32,757 nucleotides of DNA. Source: Vibrio variabilis (GTDB lineage Bacteria; Pseudomonadota; Gammaproteobacteria; Enterobacterales; Vibrionaceae). The notes beneath the pieces were generated by a model that made no database searches, had not been told where the DNA came from, and worked only from the letters and a program-made list of their open reading frames with translations. The position numbers and the translations under genes are program-made. Within the stretch, counting starts at the first letter, position 1. Each line of letters starts with the position of its first letter. The stretch is from the NCBI RefSeq assembly GCF_003263785.1, contig NZ_JYJK01000021.1, positions 1 to 32,757 on the forward strand. Direction: 5' to 3'. Below, piece by piece: positions 17,662 through 26,147 of the stretch.

Positions 17662-18269
17662 GTGTGTTCCTCAATCTCTACTCAGCCGAAAAACATCGAC
17701 TGGACTACTGCAATGGCAAGCAGTGTATTTTGAGCGCTTGAGAATTACTTGTCAAAAACTCCGAGCTTTTTGCTGATTCCTACGCTTATTAACAAAATTA
17801 ATACAAGGTCACACCCAAAATGACAAGATGAGAGGTTATAAAATGAAACCAATTTAACATTTACTGTTGTGGCACATGCTATAGGTAACTTACTACAGAA
17901 CATCTTCTATGAGCCATTTCGAATTCTCACCCATTTTTTGTATTACAATTAATACAGCGATGGCGCTCTATTTACTCTGTTCCACAGCCATAGCATATAA
18001 CCGCTTCTCCCATATTTCTCACAAACCTTTCTTTTTCCTCCCTCTTTATCCTCAAAAAAGTCAATATAAACGATCATTTATTTGACTTACCTTCTCTTAT
18101 TGACACTATAAGACTATCCATAACGTCAGTTTCGTCACAAAAATCGTATGATTTATCGCCACTTCAGTGACTGCAATCAAGCAACCAAATGTTACAGCTA
18201 GCAACATTTATATTTATAATACAATAATATTGAAATCCAATATCAAGGGACATGAAAGAGAGTTCAATT
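17662..18269. other. Intergenic region between putA and the lipoprotein gene
   Basis: About 600 AT-rich bases without a supported gene. It must hold the putA promoter (leftward) and the lipoprotein promoter (rightward; a weak candidate is TTGACT 18082-18087, 18 bases, CTATAA 18106-18111). A palindrome at 17939-17956 is listed separately. I see no RNA gene or riboswitch. Confidence 0.5.
17939..17956. promoter_or_regulatory. Palindromic candidate operator
   Basis: TGTATTA-CAAT-TAATACA, seven-base perfect arms. A related half (TTAATACAAGG) occurs at about 17799-17809. It could bind a regulator of putA or of the lipoprotein gene, but there is no direct evidence for either. Confidence 0.4.
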
Positions 18270-20064
18270 ATGCGAGTATCCAAAATTGCAGCAGCGGTCA
18301 CCCTCTCAACGGGGCTTCTGATGGGTTGTAACCCTGAAGTAATCAACGAAGGCACTGAAGGTTCTGATAATGGTGGGGGCACAACACCAACATCAAAACT
18401 GGCGGGGGCTATTGGCAGCTTACAGGGGAGGGAGACATTGCAGCGCAGTCTGGCTCTGATTTGCCTAATATATATGTCTTCGATGGAACAACTCAGCGCT
18501 ACTACGATGATGATAGCAATCATGGCATTTACACCATTTATACGACAAGTTTTACTGATGACCTCGTTGATGAGAACATTTCGTTCACCTACTACGGTAA
18601 AGATGGTGAGACTGTAGCGACGGGCTCTTATCTGGTTGAAAATGGTGTTTTGACGGTTAATACAGATGTCTACGGAACGCTTTCTGGTACAGACCAATCT
18701 GAAAATACAGCGGTTGCTGATGCAGTAAATATCGCCAACGAAAACGCAGGATTTAACAACTCTGTTCAAATCCAAGACACGTTAGGTGAAGACGCCGTAG
18801 CTCCAGCTAAAGCGGATGTTGGCGAACTTCGTCTCAAACTTTCTGACAAAGCCACAGGAGCAACAGTCACCAGTATTGCATCAGGTCGACTCACTGTAGA
18901 TGTCATTTATCAAGAAGATGAAGACTCACTTCAAGATGCAGATGGTACAGGTGACAATGCTTACATCTCTCTTTTCACCAATGGCACGTCCAATAAAAAC
19001 CTCTACGGTGAAGTCATCTTAAGTGAGGGTAAGATACAGTACCGAGGTGCCGGTGTCAGCGGTATAAGCGGTGGGTCAATCACTGATGCCGGGGCACATT
19101 TACAAATGGTAAAAAGCTTGCCGTTGAAGTTACATGGGGTAACGACGAGTTTAAGTTTAAGGTAAACGGTGAAGAGTTTATTGGCGAAATCACTGAGAAC
19201 GCCCCGGTTACGGTTATTTCACTTAAGATTGGTGATACAAATAACACGACAAATTTTGAGCTTGTTGGTGACAATCTAGCCGTCTACTCAAATGATAGCG
19301 ATACCGAAACACTGATATTTGCAGATGATTTCGATAGCTACATGGTAGGCCAGACTCTAAAAGACAACCCTTATAATGACAACACGTCAGAAGCAACGGT
19401 TATTGGAAATGGTGATGCCACAAATCCAACAGAACCAACAGAACCAACAGAACCAACGGATGTTACTGATGATTTTGAATCTTATACAGTAAGCGACCTA
19501 ATTAGCGATGCAAGCGGCGCTTGGACTACAGCCAACATCAAAGATGACGCTGATGGTGCAACAACCGCAGAAGTTTCTGTTGACCCGGCAAATAGCGAAG
19601 AGAAGTCTCTGTACCTGGAAGACAAAAACTCGGCGACTAAGCCATTTGCGATGCGTGCATTTACTGCTCCGGCAGTTGCAGGTTCGGTATCTGTAGATGC
19701 GTATTTCCCATCGACTAACACTAAGTCTACGTACATCAACATTGGTGACGGCAAGAACAACTCAGATCGTTACTTCGAACTGAATCAGTCAGGCACTAAG
19801 TTGAAATATGAAGCGGGTAGCGATGATGTCGAGATTGCGAGCGACATTACTCTTGATACGTGGCACTCATTCACTATTTCGTGGACAGACGCAGGACTAG
19901 TCACTGTCACTATGAATGGTCAAACAATCGCAACTGACATTGATCAAGCGACGACAGGACTCGATTCTAGCATCGTACCTTCACAGCTAACGCTTTATAC
20001 AGGTGACAACAGCAGCACAGTCAACTCAGCCTACTTCGATAACGTAGATTCTGAACTGTTCTAA
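18270..20064 (+). CDS. Large surface lipoprotein with LamG-like C-terminal domain, frameshifted twice
   Basis: I do not recognise a named family. The start at 18270 has AAAGAGAG upstream and gives a lipoprotein signal MRVSKIAAAVTLSTGLLMGC (lipobox LMGC, Cys20), then a glycine/threonine-rich linker. Two breaks in runs of G interrupt the frame: 18404-18408 (then GYWQLTGEGDIAAQSG) and 19091-19094 (then TFTNGKKLAVEVTWG). Corrected, the protein has about 598 residues: an N-terminal beta-rich region, a segment with DDFDSYMVGQTL, a TEP-repeat linker (19426-19458), and a second module starting DDFESYTVSDLI that resembles LamG/concanavalin-like beta-sandwich domains. Its place before a lyase-like lipoprotein suggests binding or handling of a polysaccharide at the cell surface. 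That is an inference. Confidence 0.7.
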
Positions 20065-20086
20065 TTGAACCACATCACCTCCAACC

Positions 20087-20113
20087 GGCTCGGCATTACT
20101 GCCGAGCCTTTTT
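20087..20113 (+). terminator. Intrinsic terminator after the lipoprotein gene
   Basis: Nine-base-pair stem GGCTCGGCA (20087-20095) with TGCCGAGCC (20100-20108), loop TTAC, then five T. A textbook terminator 22 bases after the stop codon. Confidence 0.92.
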
Positions 20114-20145
20114 AAGATTTCTAACTCCACACCAACATTGTAAGT

Positions 20146-20193
20146 AATAAGCAAAGCTGCTTATTGGGGCACTTGTAGGGTGCCCCGTTTTTT
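20146..20193 (+). terminator. Second terminator, possible attenuator in the leader of the lyase-like gene
   Basis: Two abutting hairpins: AATAAGC-AAAGCT-GCTTATT (20146-20165), then GGGGCAC (20166-20172) pairing with GTGCCCC (20180-20186) and followed by a T-tract to 20193. The T-tract ends 17 bases before the ATG at 20211, with the ribosome binding site AGGAAG between. No promoter fits downstream of it, so expression of the next gene appears to require reading through or suppressing this terminator. Confidence 0.75.
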
Positions 20194-20210
20194 GTATTAG
20201 GAAGTTACCT

Positions 20211-21167
20211 ATGATGCACCGAGCTCGAAAGCTCACGCTTTCCACCCTTATTCCACTTGTATTAACCGCTTGCGGCGGCGCCAATTCAGGAAATTCCAGC
20301 ATTCCAAATACACCCGATATCGACAATTCTGGAAACTACTATGTATTGAGTAGTGCGTCACTTGCATCGGATGGTTCAGCCAATATGGATACCTACGATT
20401 TGATCGAAAGCGTTCTCGGGGCAGGCTCCATCGAAGCGCCAGATCTATATGAGGAACATAATCACAACGATGTAAAACACATTACCGAAGACAGCGATAA
20501 CCAAGTTGGCGACTACTTTCGTTTTACTATTCATCGCGACCTAGATGGTGATCGAGCCACAGGTAAAACCGATCGCCAACGCAACGAGATCAAGGTATAC
20601 GACAAGTCTGAAGACTCGCTTAAAGGCTTTATGGACAAGACGTTTGAGTACCGTTGGAAGTTTCGAATCGACGAAGATTTCGCTGTCACCAGTCACTTTA
20701 CCCACCTATTTCAGCTCAAGGCGGTCTCTGACTTTGGCGACCCTGTCAGCCAACCCTTAGTCACCATTACCGGCAACACCAAGGGCGGTGTCAGTGGATT
20801 AGAGGTACGTCATGTCGATAGCCAAGACGCTAAGACCATGCTGCTTCATACTTCCCAACTAGGCATTGATTGGGCAACTCAGATACAAGGGCAATGGCTA
20901 GAGGTATTTGTACGCGCAAAGTTCAGCGAACAAGGGTCGCTGGAAATGTCAGTGACACCACTTGGGTCTGAAACACCGCTGTTTACTATCAATGAACAAA
21001 ATATCGAGCTTTGGCGCTCTGGCAGCAATGCTAGTACCGACAACTTTGTACGACCGAAATGGGGCATCTATCGCTCTCTAAATGACAAAGCGGGACTTAA
21101 TGCCGGAGAGGACGAAGTCTGGTTCGCGGACTTTGAGATAAAAGAGATTCAGAGGATAGCGCCATAG
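20211..21167 (+). CDS. Polysaccharide-lyase-like lipoprotein
   Basis: Lipoprotein of 318 residues with signal MMHRARKLTLSTLIPLVLTAC (lipobox LTAC, Cys21). The rest resembles a jelly-roll polysaccharide lyase (heparinase I / glucuronan-lyase type): TDRQRNEIKVYDKS, FEYRWKFRIDEDF, FTHLFQLKAV, then KWGIYRSL and a final beta strand VWFADFEIKEI. Such enzymes cleave uronic-acid polymers by beta-elimination. The polymer here is unknown; glucuronan- or alginate-like chains are possible for a marine bacterium. AGGAAG precedes the ATG. The gene follows two terminators, the second possibly an attenuator. Assigned by pattern memory, so an uncatalysed binding protein is an alternative. Confidence 0.65.
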   Translation: MMHRARKLTLSTLIPLVLTACGGANSGNSSIPNTPDIDNSGNYYVLSSASLASDGSANMDTYDLIESVLGAGSIEAPDLYEEHNHNDVKHITEDSDNQVGDYFRFTIHRDLDGDRATGKTDRQRNEIKVYDKSEDSLKGFMDKTFEYRWKFRIDEDFAVTSHFTHLFQLKAVSDFGDPVSQPLVTITGNTKGGVSGLEVRHVDSQDAKTMLLHTSQLGIDWATQIQGQWLEVFVRAKFSEQGSLEMSVTPLGSETPLFTINEQNIELWRSGSNASTDNFVRPKWGIYRSLNDKAGLNAGEDEVWFADFEIKEIQRIAP

Positions 21168-21194
21168 CAGTAAACTTCGCTAACCTGAGCAAAA

Positions 21195-21229
21195 GTAGGC
21201 TCTACTAAACGCTTAAAAATTGAGCCTAC
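21195..21229. terminator. Possible terminator after the lyase-like gene
   Basis: Inverted repeat GTAGGCTC (21195-21202) with GAGCCTAC (21222-21229) and a 19-base A-rich loop, between two convergent genes. No clear T-tract on the plus strand. Confidence 0.4.
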
Positions 21230-21250
21230 ATAAACAGATAACAGACCAAG

Positions 21251-21913
21251 CTATAGAGACCAGGTTAGCTGTTGCCATCGCTTCTTCTCACCAAGCGCTT
21301 TGAGCAAGGGGCATGGATTCACTAAATAGACGTGGTCGGCATACTCACACAATGAACGATCGTTAATAGAATCTGTGTAAAAGTGAATGTGAGTATAGGG
21401 TTCTAATCTCGCATCAAGCCACTGCTGGAGCCTCTCTACTTTACCTTCTCGATAGGTGGGCGTACCTACAACGGTGTTGGTGTAACAGTCGCCCTCTTCC
21501 ACCAAATCAATTCCCATCGCCTCATCAATGCCGATACGTTTACCAATAGCCGACACCAAAAAACTTACCGAAGCGGAGATGATCACTGTCTGAATCTTGT
21601 CACGCTTGAGCTGCTCAATCAGTGTGGCAGCTTGTGGAAATAAAAGAGGTAGTATCTTCTCATCAATGCATTGTTCCACCAGCAACGACACCGTTTCTTT
21701 GGATACGCCAGATAGAGGGGACATAGAGAACTTTAAATACTCTTCCATTTCCATTTTGCCTTGAGCATAAAGGTCCATCAGGCGCCTATCTTCTTCAAGA
21801 AAGCCAGATTCAGTCGCTATCCCTTTTTCGACCAAAAACTCATTCCACAGCATGGCGCAATCGGCATCAAACAACGTTTCATCCATGTCGAAGACATAAA
21901 GGGGGTTAGACAT
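21251..21913 (-). CDS. HAD-IB family phosphatase (SerB-like)
   Basis: Haloacid-dehalogenase phosphohydrolase of subfamily IB, about 220 residues, cytoplasmic. Motif I is FDMDET (nucleophile D9, acid D11), motif II is VIISAS, motif III is a lysine in YREGKVERLQ, and motif IV is YTDSINDRS. The helical cap lies between motifs I and II, as in phosphoserine phosphatase relatives. The ATG at 21913 is preferred, with GGAGA upstream; a TTG at 21922 is in frame. The substrate is not deducible, and the group includes phosphoserine and other small phosphomonoester hydrolases. Confidence 0.88.
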   Translation of the reverse strand: MSNPLYVFDMDETLFDADCAMLWNEFLVEKGIATESGFLEEDRRLMDLYAQGKMEMEEYLKFSMSPLSGVSKETVSLLVEQCIDEKILPLLFPQAATLIEQLKRDKIQTVIISASVSFLVSAIGKRIGIDEAMGIDLVEEGDCYTNTVVGTPTYREGKVERLQQWLDARLEPYTHIHFYTDSINDRSLCEYADHVYLVNPCPLLKALGEKKRWQQLTWSL

Positions 21914-22021
21914 AGTGCTCAATCTCCAAACAAGTTAGAGACGAATACTATGAAATTGATGTGACAGTTTAGAGCGAGGTTTTTTACAGTTTTGTGTCGG
22001 CCTAGACCGCGTGATGAAGCA

Positions 22022-22060
22022 ACTCTCTCTTTCATCATTAGTAATGGAAAAAGAGAGAGT
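22022..22060 (-). terminator. Hairpin after the RlpA-like gene
   Basis: Eleven-base-pair stem ACTCTCTCTTT (22022-22032) with AAAGAGAGAGT (22050-22060), with further CATTA/TAATG pairing in the loop. It lies eight bases beyond the stop codon. It lacks a strong T-tract, so it may be a terminator or mRNA end stabiliser. Confidence 0.55.
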
Positions 22061-22067
22061 GGTGTGA

Positions 22068-22492
22068 TTAGTGTTTGTATCTAAAGGTGTTGCTATCGTC
22101 GATAACATCTATTTTCACAGGCAATGTGCCCTTATTAATGTTACCAATTTGCTCAAAAGACTTTCGTGACAAGTCAATGACTCGGCCTTTTACAAACGGG
22201 CTCGGTCATTGATCTTCACATCCACCGTCTTACCATTGGCAGTATTGGTCACTCGGACAATGGTGCCAAATGGCAGAGTTTTGTGAGCAGCAGTATACGC
22301 CCTCATGTTATAGCGCTCGCCACTTGCAGTGCGTTTACCGTGGTACTTGCTGCCATACCATGACGCTTGTCCCACAAGCTCATGGGACTTGGAATAGCGA
22401 GTGGTTTTTTGGCTGTCAATGGAGGCAGTTGAAGAGCAGCCTGCTATGACAATGAGAATAAGAGCACTAAAAGCTGAATGCAGTTTTTTCAT
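22068..22492 (-). CDS. RlpA-like septal/peptidoglycan lipoprotein (DPBB domain), frameshifted
   Basis: Small RlpA-family lipoprotein, about 142 residues, with signal [19 protein letters not shown] (lipobox IAGC). The double-psi beta-barrel starts at [20 protein letters not shown] and continues through [16 protein letters not shown] and VDVKINDR. The frame breaks near 22198: restoring one G gives [24 protein letters not shown] and a stop at 22068, so the family aspartate (VIDLS) is regained. There is no C-terminal SPOR domain, unlike E. coli RlpA. Family members are lytic transglycosylases acting on peptidoglycan. Whether this short form is active is unknown. Confidence 0.85.
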
Positions 22493-22644
22493 GTTGATTA
22501 AGTACGCGATGATTATTGGGTGATTGTCCGATGATTAATTATCGCTGATTTTTCACCATATAAAGTTTATTTGGCGTCATAAGTATGAAAGCTCCCGGAA
22601 ATAATCGATCCAATAGCTGTCGCTACAAATGCCAATATCCAGAT

Positions 22645-23466
22645 TTAAGACGAAGAAAAACGCTTGCGGTACTGTGAGGGGGAAACACCTTGCAGCCTTG
22701 AAAACGCGTGCGTAAAGGTACTTTGGCCAGAAAAGCCTGTGAGTTCAGCAATTTGACCCAAGTTTAGGTTGCCTTGTTCAATCAATCGCTTAGCTGCATC
22801 AACGCGCTTGTTTAGCACATATTGGTGTGGCGTAATACCTAGCTGCTCTTTGAACAGCATATGGAACTGACTTTCCCCCAAAAAAACACTACCAGCAAGC
22901 TGGGCGACGGAGATCTTATGGGCGAGATGCTGGTCGATATAGCGGTCAATCTGTTCAAGATCGAAACGAGAGTCACGCAACGATGTCTTTAGCTCTGAAA
23001 TATGACGCTGCAATAACGCCACCACGGTATCGTTACACGCACGGCTGAGTAACAGATCATCCGGGCTGCTTTTCATTTCCGCTACCAGCATCTGAATCAG
23101 CTTTTGAATTTGTATATCGAGTTGAAAATAGGTTTTACTCTTCGACAACTCATTGATTCTTTGGAGAAGCACGGGATCACCGTCACTTGGCAATGGCATG
23201 TTTAACACCAGAATATCTGGCTGATCAACAATCCCTCCGAAAGCATGATCAAGGCCAGAAGTCACCACACAGCCCTGTCCGGGACCAACTCGGTTACCAA
23301 CACCACCCACATCAAACTCAGATTGGCCTTTAAGTCCAATAACGACTTGGGTGTAATGGTGCTCATGAGAGTCCATATGAGAAGGCAGGCGAACGATTTC
23401 CGCAGGCTTGATAATGTTAGGCGTTAAGGAAGCATGATCAAGGATATCATTGTTGCGTTTCACCAT
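22645..23466 (-). CDS. AraC-family transcriptional regulator
   Basis: Regulator of 273 residues: an N-terminal cupin-like sensor domain (HMDSHEHHYTQVVIGLKGQSEFDVGG, then GPGQGCVV) and a C-terminal AraC DNA-binding domain (about 170-270) with both helix-turn-helix units (ISVAQLAGSVFLGESQFHMLFKEQLGITPHQYV and LGQIAELTGFSGQSTFTHAFSRLQGVSPSQYRKRF). The ligand is unknown. Because PutA here lacks its own repressor domain and vibrios are reported to use an AraC-type PutR, this gene is a candidate proline regulator, but it is 5 kb from putA, so this is speculative. Confidence 0.88.
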   Translation of the reverse strand: MVKRNNDILDHASLTPNIIKPAEIVRLPSHMDSHEHHYTQVVIGLKGQSEFDVGGVGNRVGPGQGCVVTSGLDHAFGGIVDQPDILVLNMPLPSDGDPVLLQRINELSKSKTYFQLDIQIQKLIQMLVAEMKSSPDDLLLSRACNDTVVALLQRHISELKTSLRDSRFDLEQIDRYIDQHLAHKISVAQLAGSVFLGESQFHMLFKEQLGITPHQYVLNKRVDAAKRLIEQGNLNLGQIAELTGFSGQSTFTHAFSRLQGVSPSQYRKRFSSS

Positions 23467-23695
23467 GTTTCCGGCCTCAGTGTAAATGGAATGTCGATCC
23501 GCGGAGTATACCGATTTCCTTTGAATTTGGGAAAGCGAATCGCGCTATCACTTATCGTTATTGGGCTTGCGACAAGAGAATACTCAAGAAACAGAAGCAT
23601 AAAAAAGGATCCTTACTTGATCAAGCTTCCGGAACAATGATCATGAACCAACAAGTTACGGTGGTTGTAATTTGTACTACATCTAGCAAGAAATA

Positions 23696-23722
23696 TAAAA
23701 AAAGCTGCGAAAACCGCAGCTT
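23696..23722 (-). terminator. Intrinsic terminator after pdxH
   Basis: Read on the minus strand: AAGCTGCGG-TTTT-CGCAGCTT followed by a run of T, with the stem at 23702-23722. It ends pdxH. Confidence 0.9.
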
Positions 23723-23749
23723 AAATACATTACAAACAACAAATAGCGA

Positions 23750-24388
23750 TTACGGCGCCAGTCGCTCAGCATCCCATTGACCCGCTCCGTCTTTGCTAAA
23801 CAAGAAACGATCGTGCAGTCGGTGTTCGCCACCCTGCCAGAATTCAATCGATTCAGGACGAATTCGGTAGCCACCCCAAAACGTGGGCACGGGGATCTCG
23901 CCTTTAGCAAATTTCTGTTTGAGTTCCAAAAACTTACCTTCAAGTACACCGCGAGCTGAAATACGACTACTCTGCTTGCTGGCAATCGCTGCAAGTTGGC
24001 TCTCTTTTGGGCGCGAGGTGAAATACTTCATGTTTTCTATCGCCGTTAGCTTTTCTGCTACCCCAGTGATATGCACTTGACGCTCAAGAGTGTGCCAAGG
24101 GAAATGCAAACTCACCTTGTTGTTGTGCTCAATGTGCTGCGCTTTACGGCTACCTAGGTTGGTGTAAAACACAAAGCCATTCTCATCGACGCTTTTCAAC
24201 AAAACAATGCGCTGAAATGGCATACCATTTTCGTCAACGGTTGCCACTGTCATCGCGGTTGGATCGCTAAGCTCCGCTTCCACTGCCTGCGCAAGCCACT
24301 TGTTAAATTGCTCAATTGGGTCGTTTGCTAAGTCTTTACGACGCAAGCCACCTTTCGAATACTCACGGCGAATATCTTCAATTCCCAT
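23750..24388 (-). CDS. pdxH: Pyridoxamine 5'-phosphate oxidase
   Basis: FMN-dependent enzyme that oxidises pyridoxamine or pyridoxine 5'-phosphate to pyridoxal 5'-phosphate, the last step of vitamin B6 synthesis and salvage; cytoplasmic homodimer. The protein has 212 residues, the normal length. Conserved segments are [39 protein letters not shown] (FMN phosphate binding), [11 protein letters not shown], and the C-terminal [24 protein letters not shown]. The start has GAGGAG upstream. It is transcribed alone on the minus strand, divergent from the lap cluster. Confidence 0.97.
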   Translation of the reverse strand: MGIEDIRREYSKGGLRRKDLANDPIEQFNKWLAQAVEAELSDPTAMTVATVDENGMPFQRIVLLKSVDENGFVFYTNLGSRKAQHIEHNNKVSLHFPWHTLERQVHITGVAEKLTAIENMKYFTSRPKESQLAAIASKQSSRISARGVLEGKFLELKQKFAKGEIPVPTFWGGYRIRPESIEFWQGGEHRLHDRFLFSKDGAGQWDAERLAP

Positions 24389-24746
24389 AACAACTCCTCA
24401 CTTTTTAGTGAATTTTGCGCCGATATGTGACAGAAAACAACCCGAATGCCCTATCTCGACGTCGATTTTTGAATTCTATCGCCTAGTTTGTCACTAATGG
24501 GTGATGAGTTTATCCAAGCCAGACAATATTTCGATAATTCATTACTTTATATTCACCACGTCACTGCTAAACTTTTGGGTAACGCTAATGACGAAGTGCC
24601 CCTTTAACGAGCGGCCACATCGTGAACTACGTCCAATAATGCATGATGGATCGACTCTTTCTATCACAACAGGTTACAGATGGATAATCTTGGTAATAGA
24701 ATCAGACTATTAGTCGACTCCTGAACATCACCCTTGCGGATGGAAT
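24389..24746. other. Intergenic region between pdxH and lapC
   Basis: 358 bases holding the divergent promoters. I see no confident -10/-35 pair, no GEMM-type c-di-GMP riboswitch core and no supported gene. Confidence 0.5.
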
Positions 24747-26138
24747 ATGGATAATAAAGAATACAAAAAGGTGTCGGACGCCGAGCTGGATTACATTGAT
24801 GATAAAACCGCCGCGCTGCTACTCAATACCCCCACCAGTGCCCGCATCATGCTTTGGGTTATGGTGGCATTTTTCATTTGTGCCATTGTTTGGGCGGCGT
24901 GGGCAGAAATCGATAAAGTCACCGTAGGTCAAGGAAAGGTCATCCCATCCTCTCAAGTACAAGTGATTCAGAACCTCGAAGGAGGACTGGTCAAAGAAAT
25001 CCTCGTCAGAGAGGGCGACAGTGTGACTCAAGGCCAGCAGCTGCTTCTCATCGATGACACGCGTTTTCGCTCTGACTTTCGCGAACGTGAGCAACAGGTA
25101 CTCAGCCTGACTGCCAACGTACTTCAGCTTTCAGCCTCTTTATCGAGCGTGGTGATTGATGAAGATCGCACCGGCGATGACTGGCAAAAATCGGTGACTC
25201 TAGATACCAATAAGCTCGCCTTTCCTCCAACTTTCGAAGAGAACAATAAAAACCTAGTAGCGCGCCAACGTGCTGAGTACCGACAGGATCTCAATGAGCT
25301 GCGTAACGAGCTCTCTGTTATCAACCAACAAGTTCGCCAAAAACAACAAGATCTAGTCGAAATGCAAGCAAGAGCTCGCAACTTAAGAAACGGCTACAAC
25401 CTGGCTCGTGACGAACTCAATATCACCAAGCCACTGGCGGAAGAAGGCGTGGTGCCACGCGTTGAGCTGCTCAAATTACAACGCCAAGTCAACGATACGC
25501 GCCGAGAGCTCACATCAACGGAGCTCAAATTGCCCGCGCTACGCTCAGCCATTGATGAAGCCAAGCTGAGTCGCATTGATATTGCCCAGAAGTTTCGCTC
25601 GGAGCAGCAAGAAAAGCTCAATGAAGCACAAGACAGATTATCATCAATGACCGAATCCGCAGTGGGGTTGGAAGACAGGGTTAACCGCACCGTCGTGGTC
25701 TCTCCGGTAAACGGCACCGTGAAAACCCTCAATGTGAATACCGTGGGCGGCGTAATTCAGCCGGGTATGGATATTGTCGAGATCGTTCCGACCGAAGACA
25801 CCTTGCTAGTTGAAGCCAAAATTGCCCCACAAGACATCGCCTTCTTGCGTCCAGACTTGCACGCCATTGTTAAGTTTAGTGCCTATGACTTTACCAAATA
25901 TGGCGGCCTGGACGGCACATTAGAACACATAAGCGCCGATACCACTCAGGATGAAGAAGGCAACAGTTTTTACATTGTCCGAGTGCGAACCGAACAAACC
26001 AATTTTGGTCACGATGAAACGCTGCCAATTATTCCCGGCATGACAGCATCGGTCGACATCATCACTGGTAAACGGACGGTATTGGATTACCTGCTTAAGC
26101 CAATTTTAAGCGCTAAGAATAACGCTCTTAAAGAGTAA
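24747..26138 (+). CDS. lapC: Type I secretion membrane fusion protein LapC
   Basis: HlyD-family periplasmic adaptor, 463 residues, linking the LapB exporter to an outer-membrane TolC-type channel (LapE). There is a short cytoplasmic N-terminus, one membrane segment at about 32-52 (MLWVMVAFFICAIVWAAW), the lipoyl half-motifs (VIQNLEGGLVKEILVREGDSVTQGQ and VVSPVNGTVKTLNVNTVGG), and a long coiled-coil hairpin between them (about 100-310). It is the first gene of a four-gene run in which the spacings are 3-15 bases, apparently one operon. Confidence 0.93.
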   Translation: MDNKEYKKVSDAELDYIDDKTAALLLNTPTSARIMLWVMVAFFICAIVWAAWAEIDKVTVGQGKVIPSSQVQVIQNLEGGLVKEILVREGDSVTQGQQLLLIDDTRFRSDFREREQQVLSLTANVLQLSASLSSVVIDEDRTGDDWQKSVTLDTNKLAFPPTFEENNKNLVARQRAEYRQDLNELRNELSVINQQVRQKQQDLVEMQARARNLRNGYNLARDELNITKPLAEEGVVPRVELLKLQRQVNDTRRELTSTELKLPALRSAIDEAKLSRIDIAQKFRSEQQEKLNEAQDRLSSMTESAVGLEDRVNRTVVVSPVNGTVKTLNVNTVGGVIQPGMDIVEIVPTEDTLLVEAKIAPQDIAFLRPDLHAIVKFSAYDFTKYGGLDGTLEHISADTTQDEEGNSFYIVRVRTEQTNFGHDETLPIIPGMTASVDIITGKRTVLDYLLKPILSAKNNALKE

Positions 26139-26147
26139 AGGGATTGA

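Noticed and set aside
17868..17885. Sigma-54 promoter (TGGCAC) upstream of the lipoprotein gene
   Set aside because: TGGCAC is present but the required GC-containing second element at the correct spacing is missing.
18164..18775. 203-residue minus-strand frame over the lipoprotein start
   Set aside because: It is antisense to the lipobox-bearing gene; cysteine/isoleucine-rich translation without family resemblance.
23434..23640. 68-residue frame overlapping the AraC gene start
   Set aside because: It overlaps the start of a clear gene on the other strand, has no ribosome binding site and no recognisable family.
23467..23749. VqmR-like small RNA next to pdxH
   Set aside because: In V. cholerae vqmR lies near pdxH, but no vqmA gene is present here, the side facing pdxH's 3' end holds only its terminator, and no matching RNA structure was recognised.
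24501..24713. 70-residue frame in the pdxH-lapC intergenic region
   Set aside because: No ribosome binding site and composition unlike a protein; likely chance.
24389..24746. c-di-GMP (GEMM) riboswitch before lapC
   Set aside because: The conserved core sequence of the class was not found by eye, although the context made it attractive.
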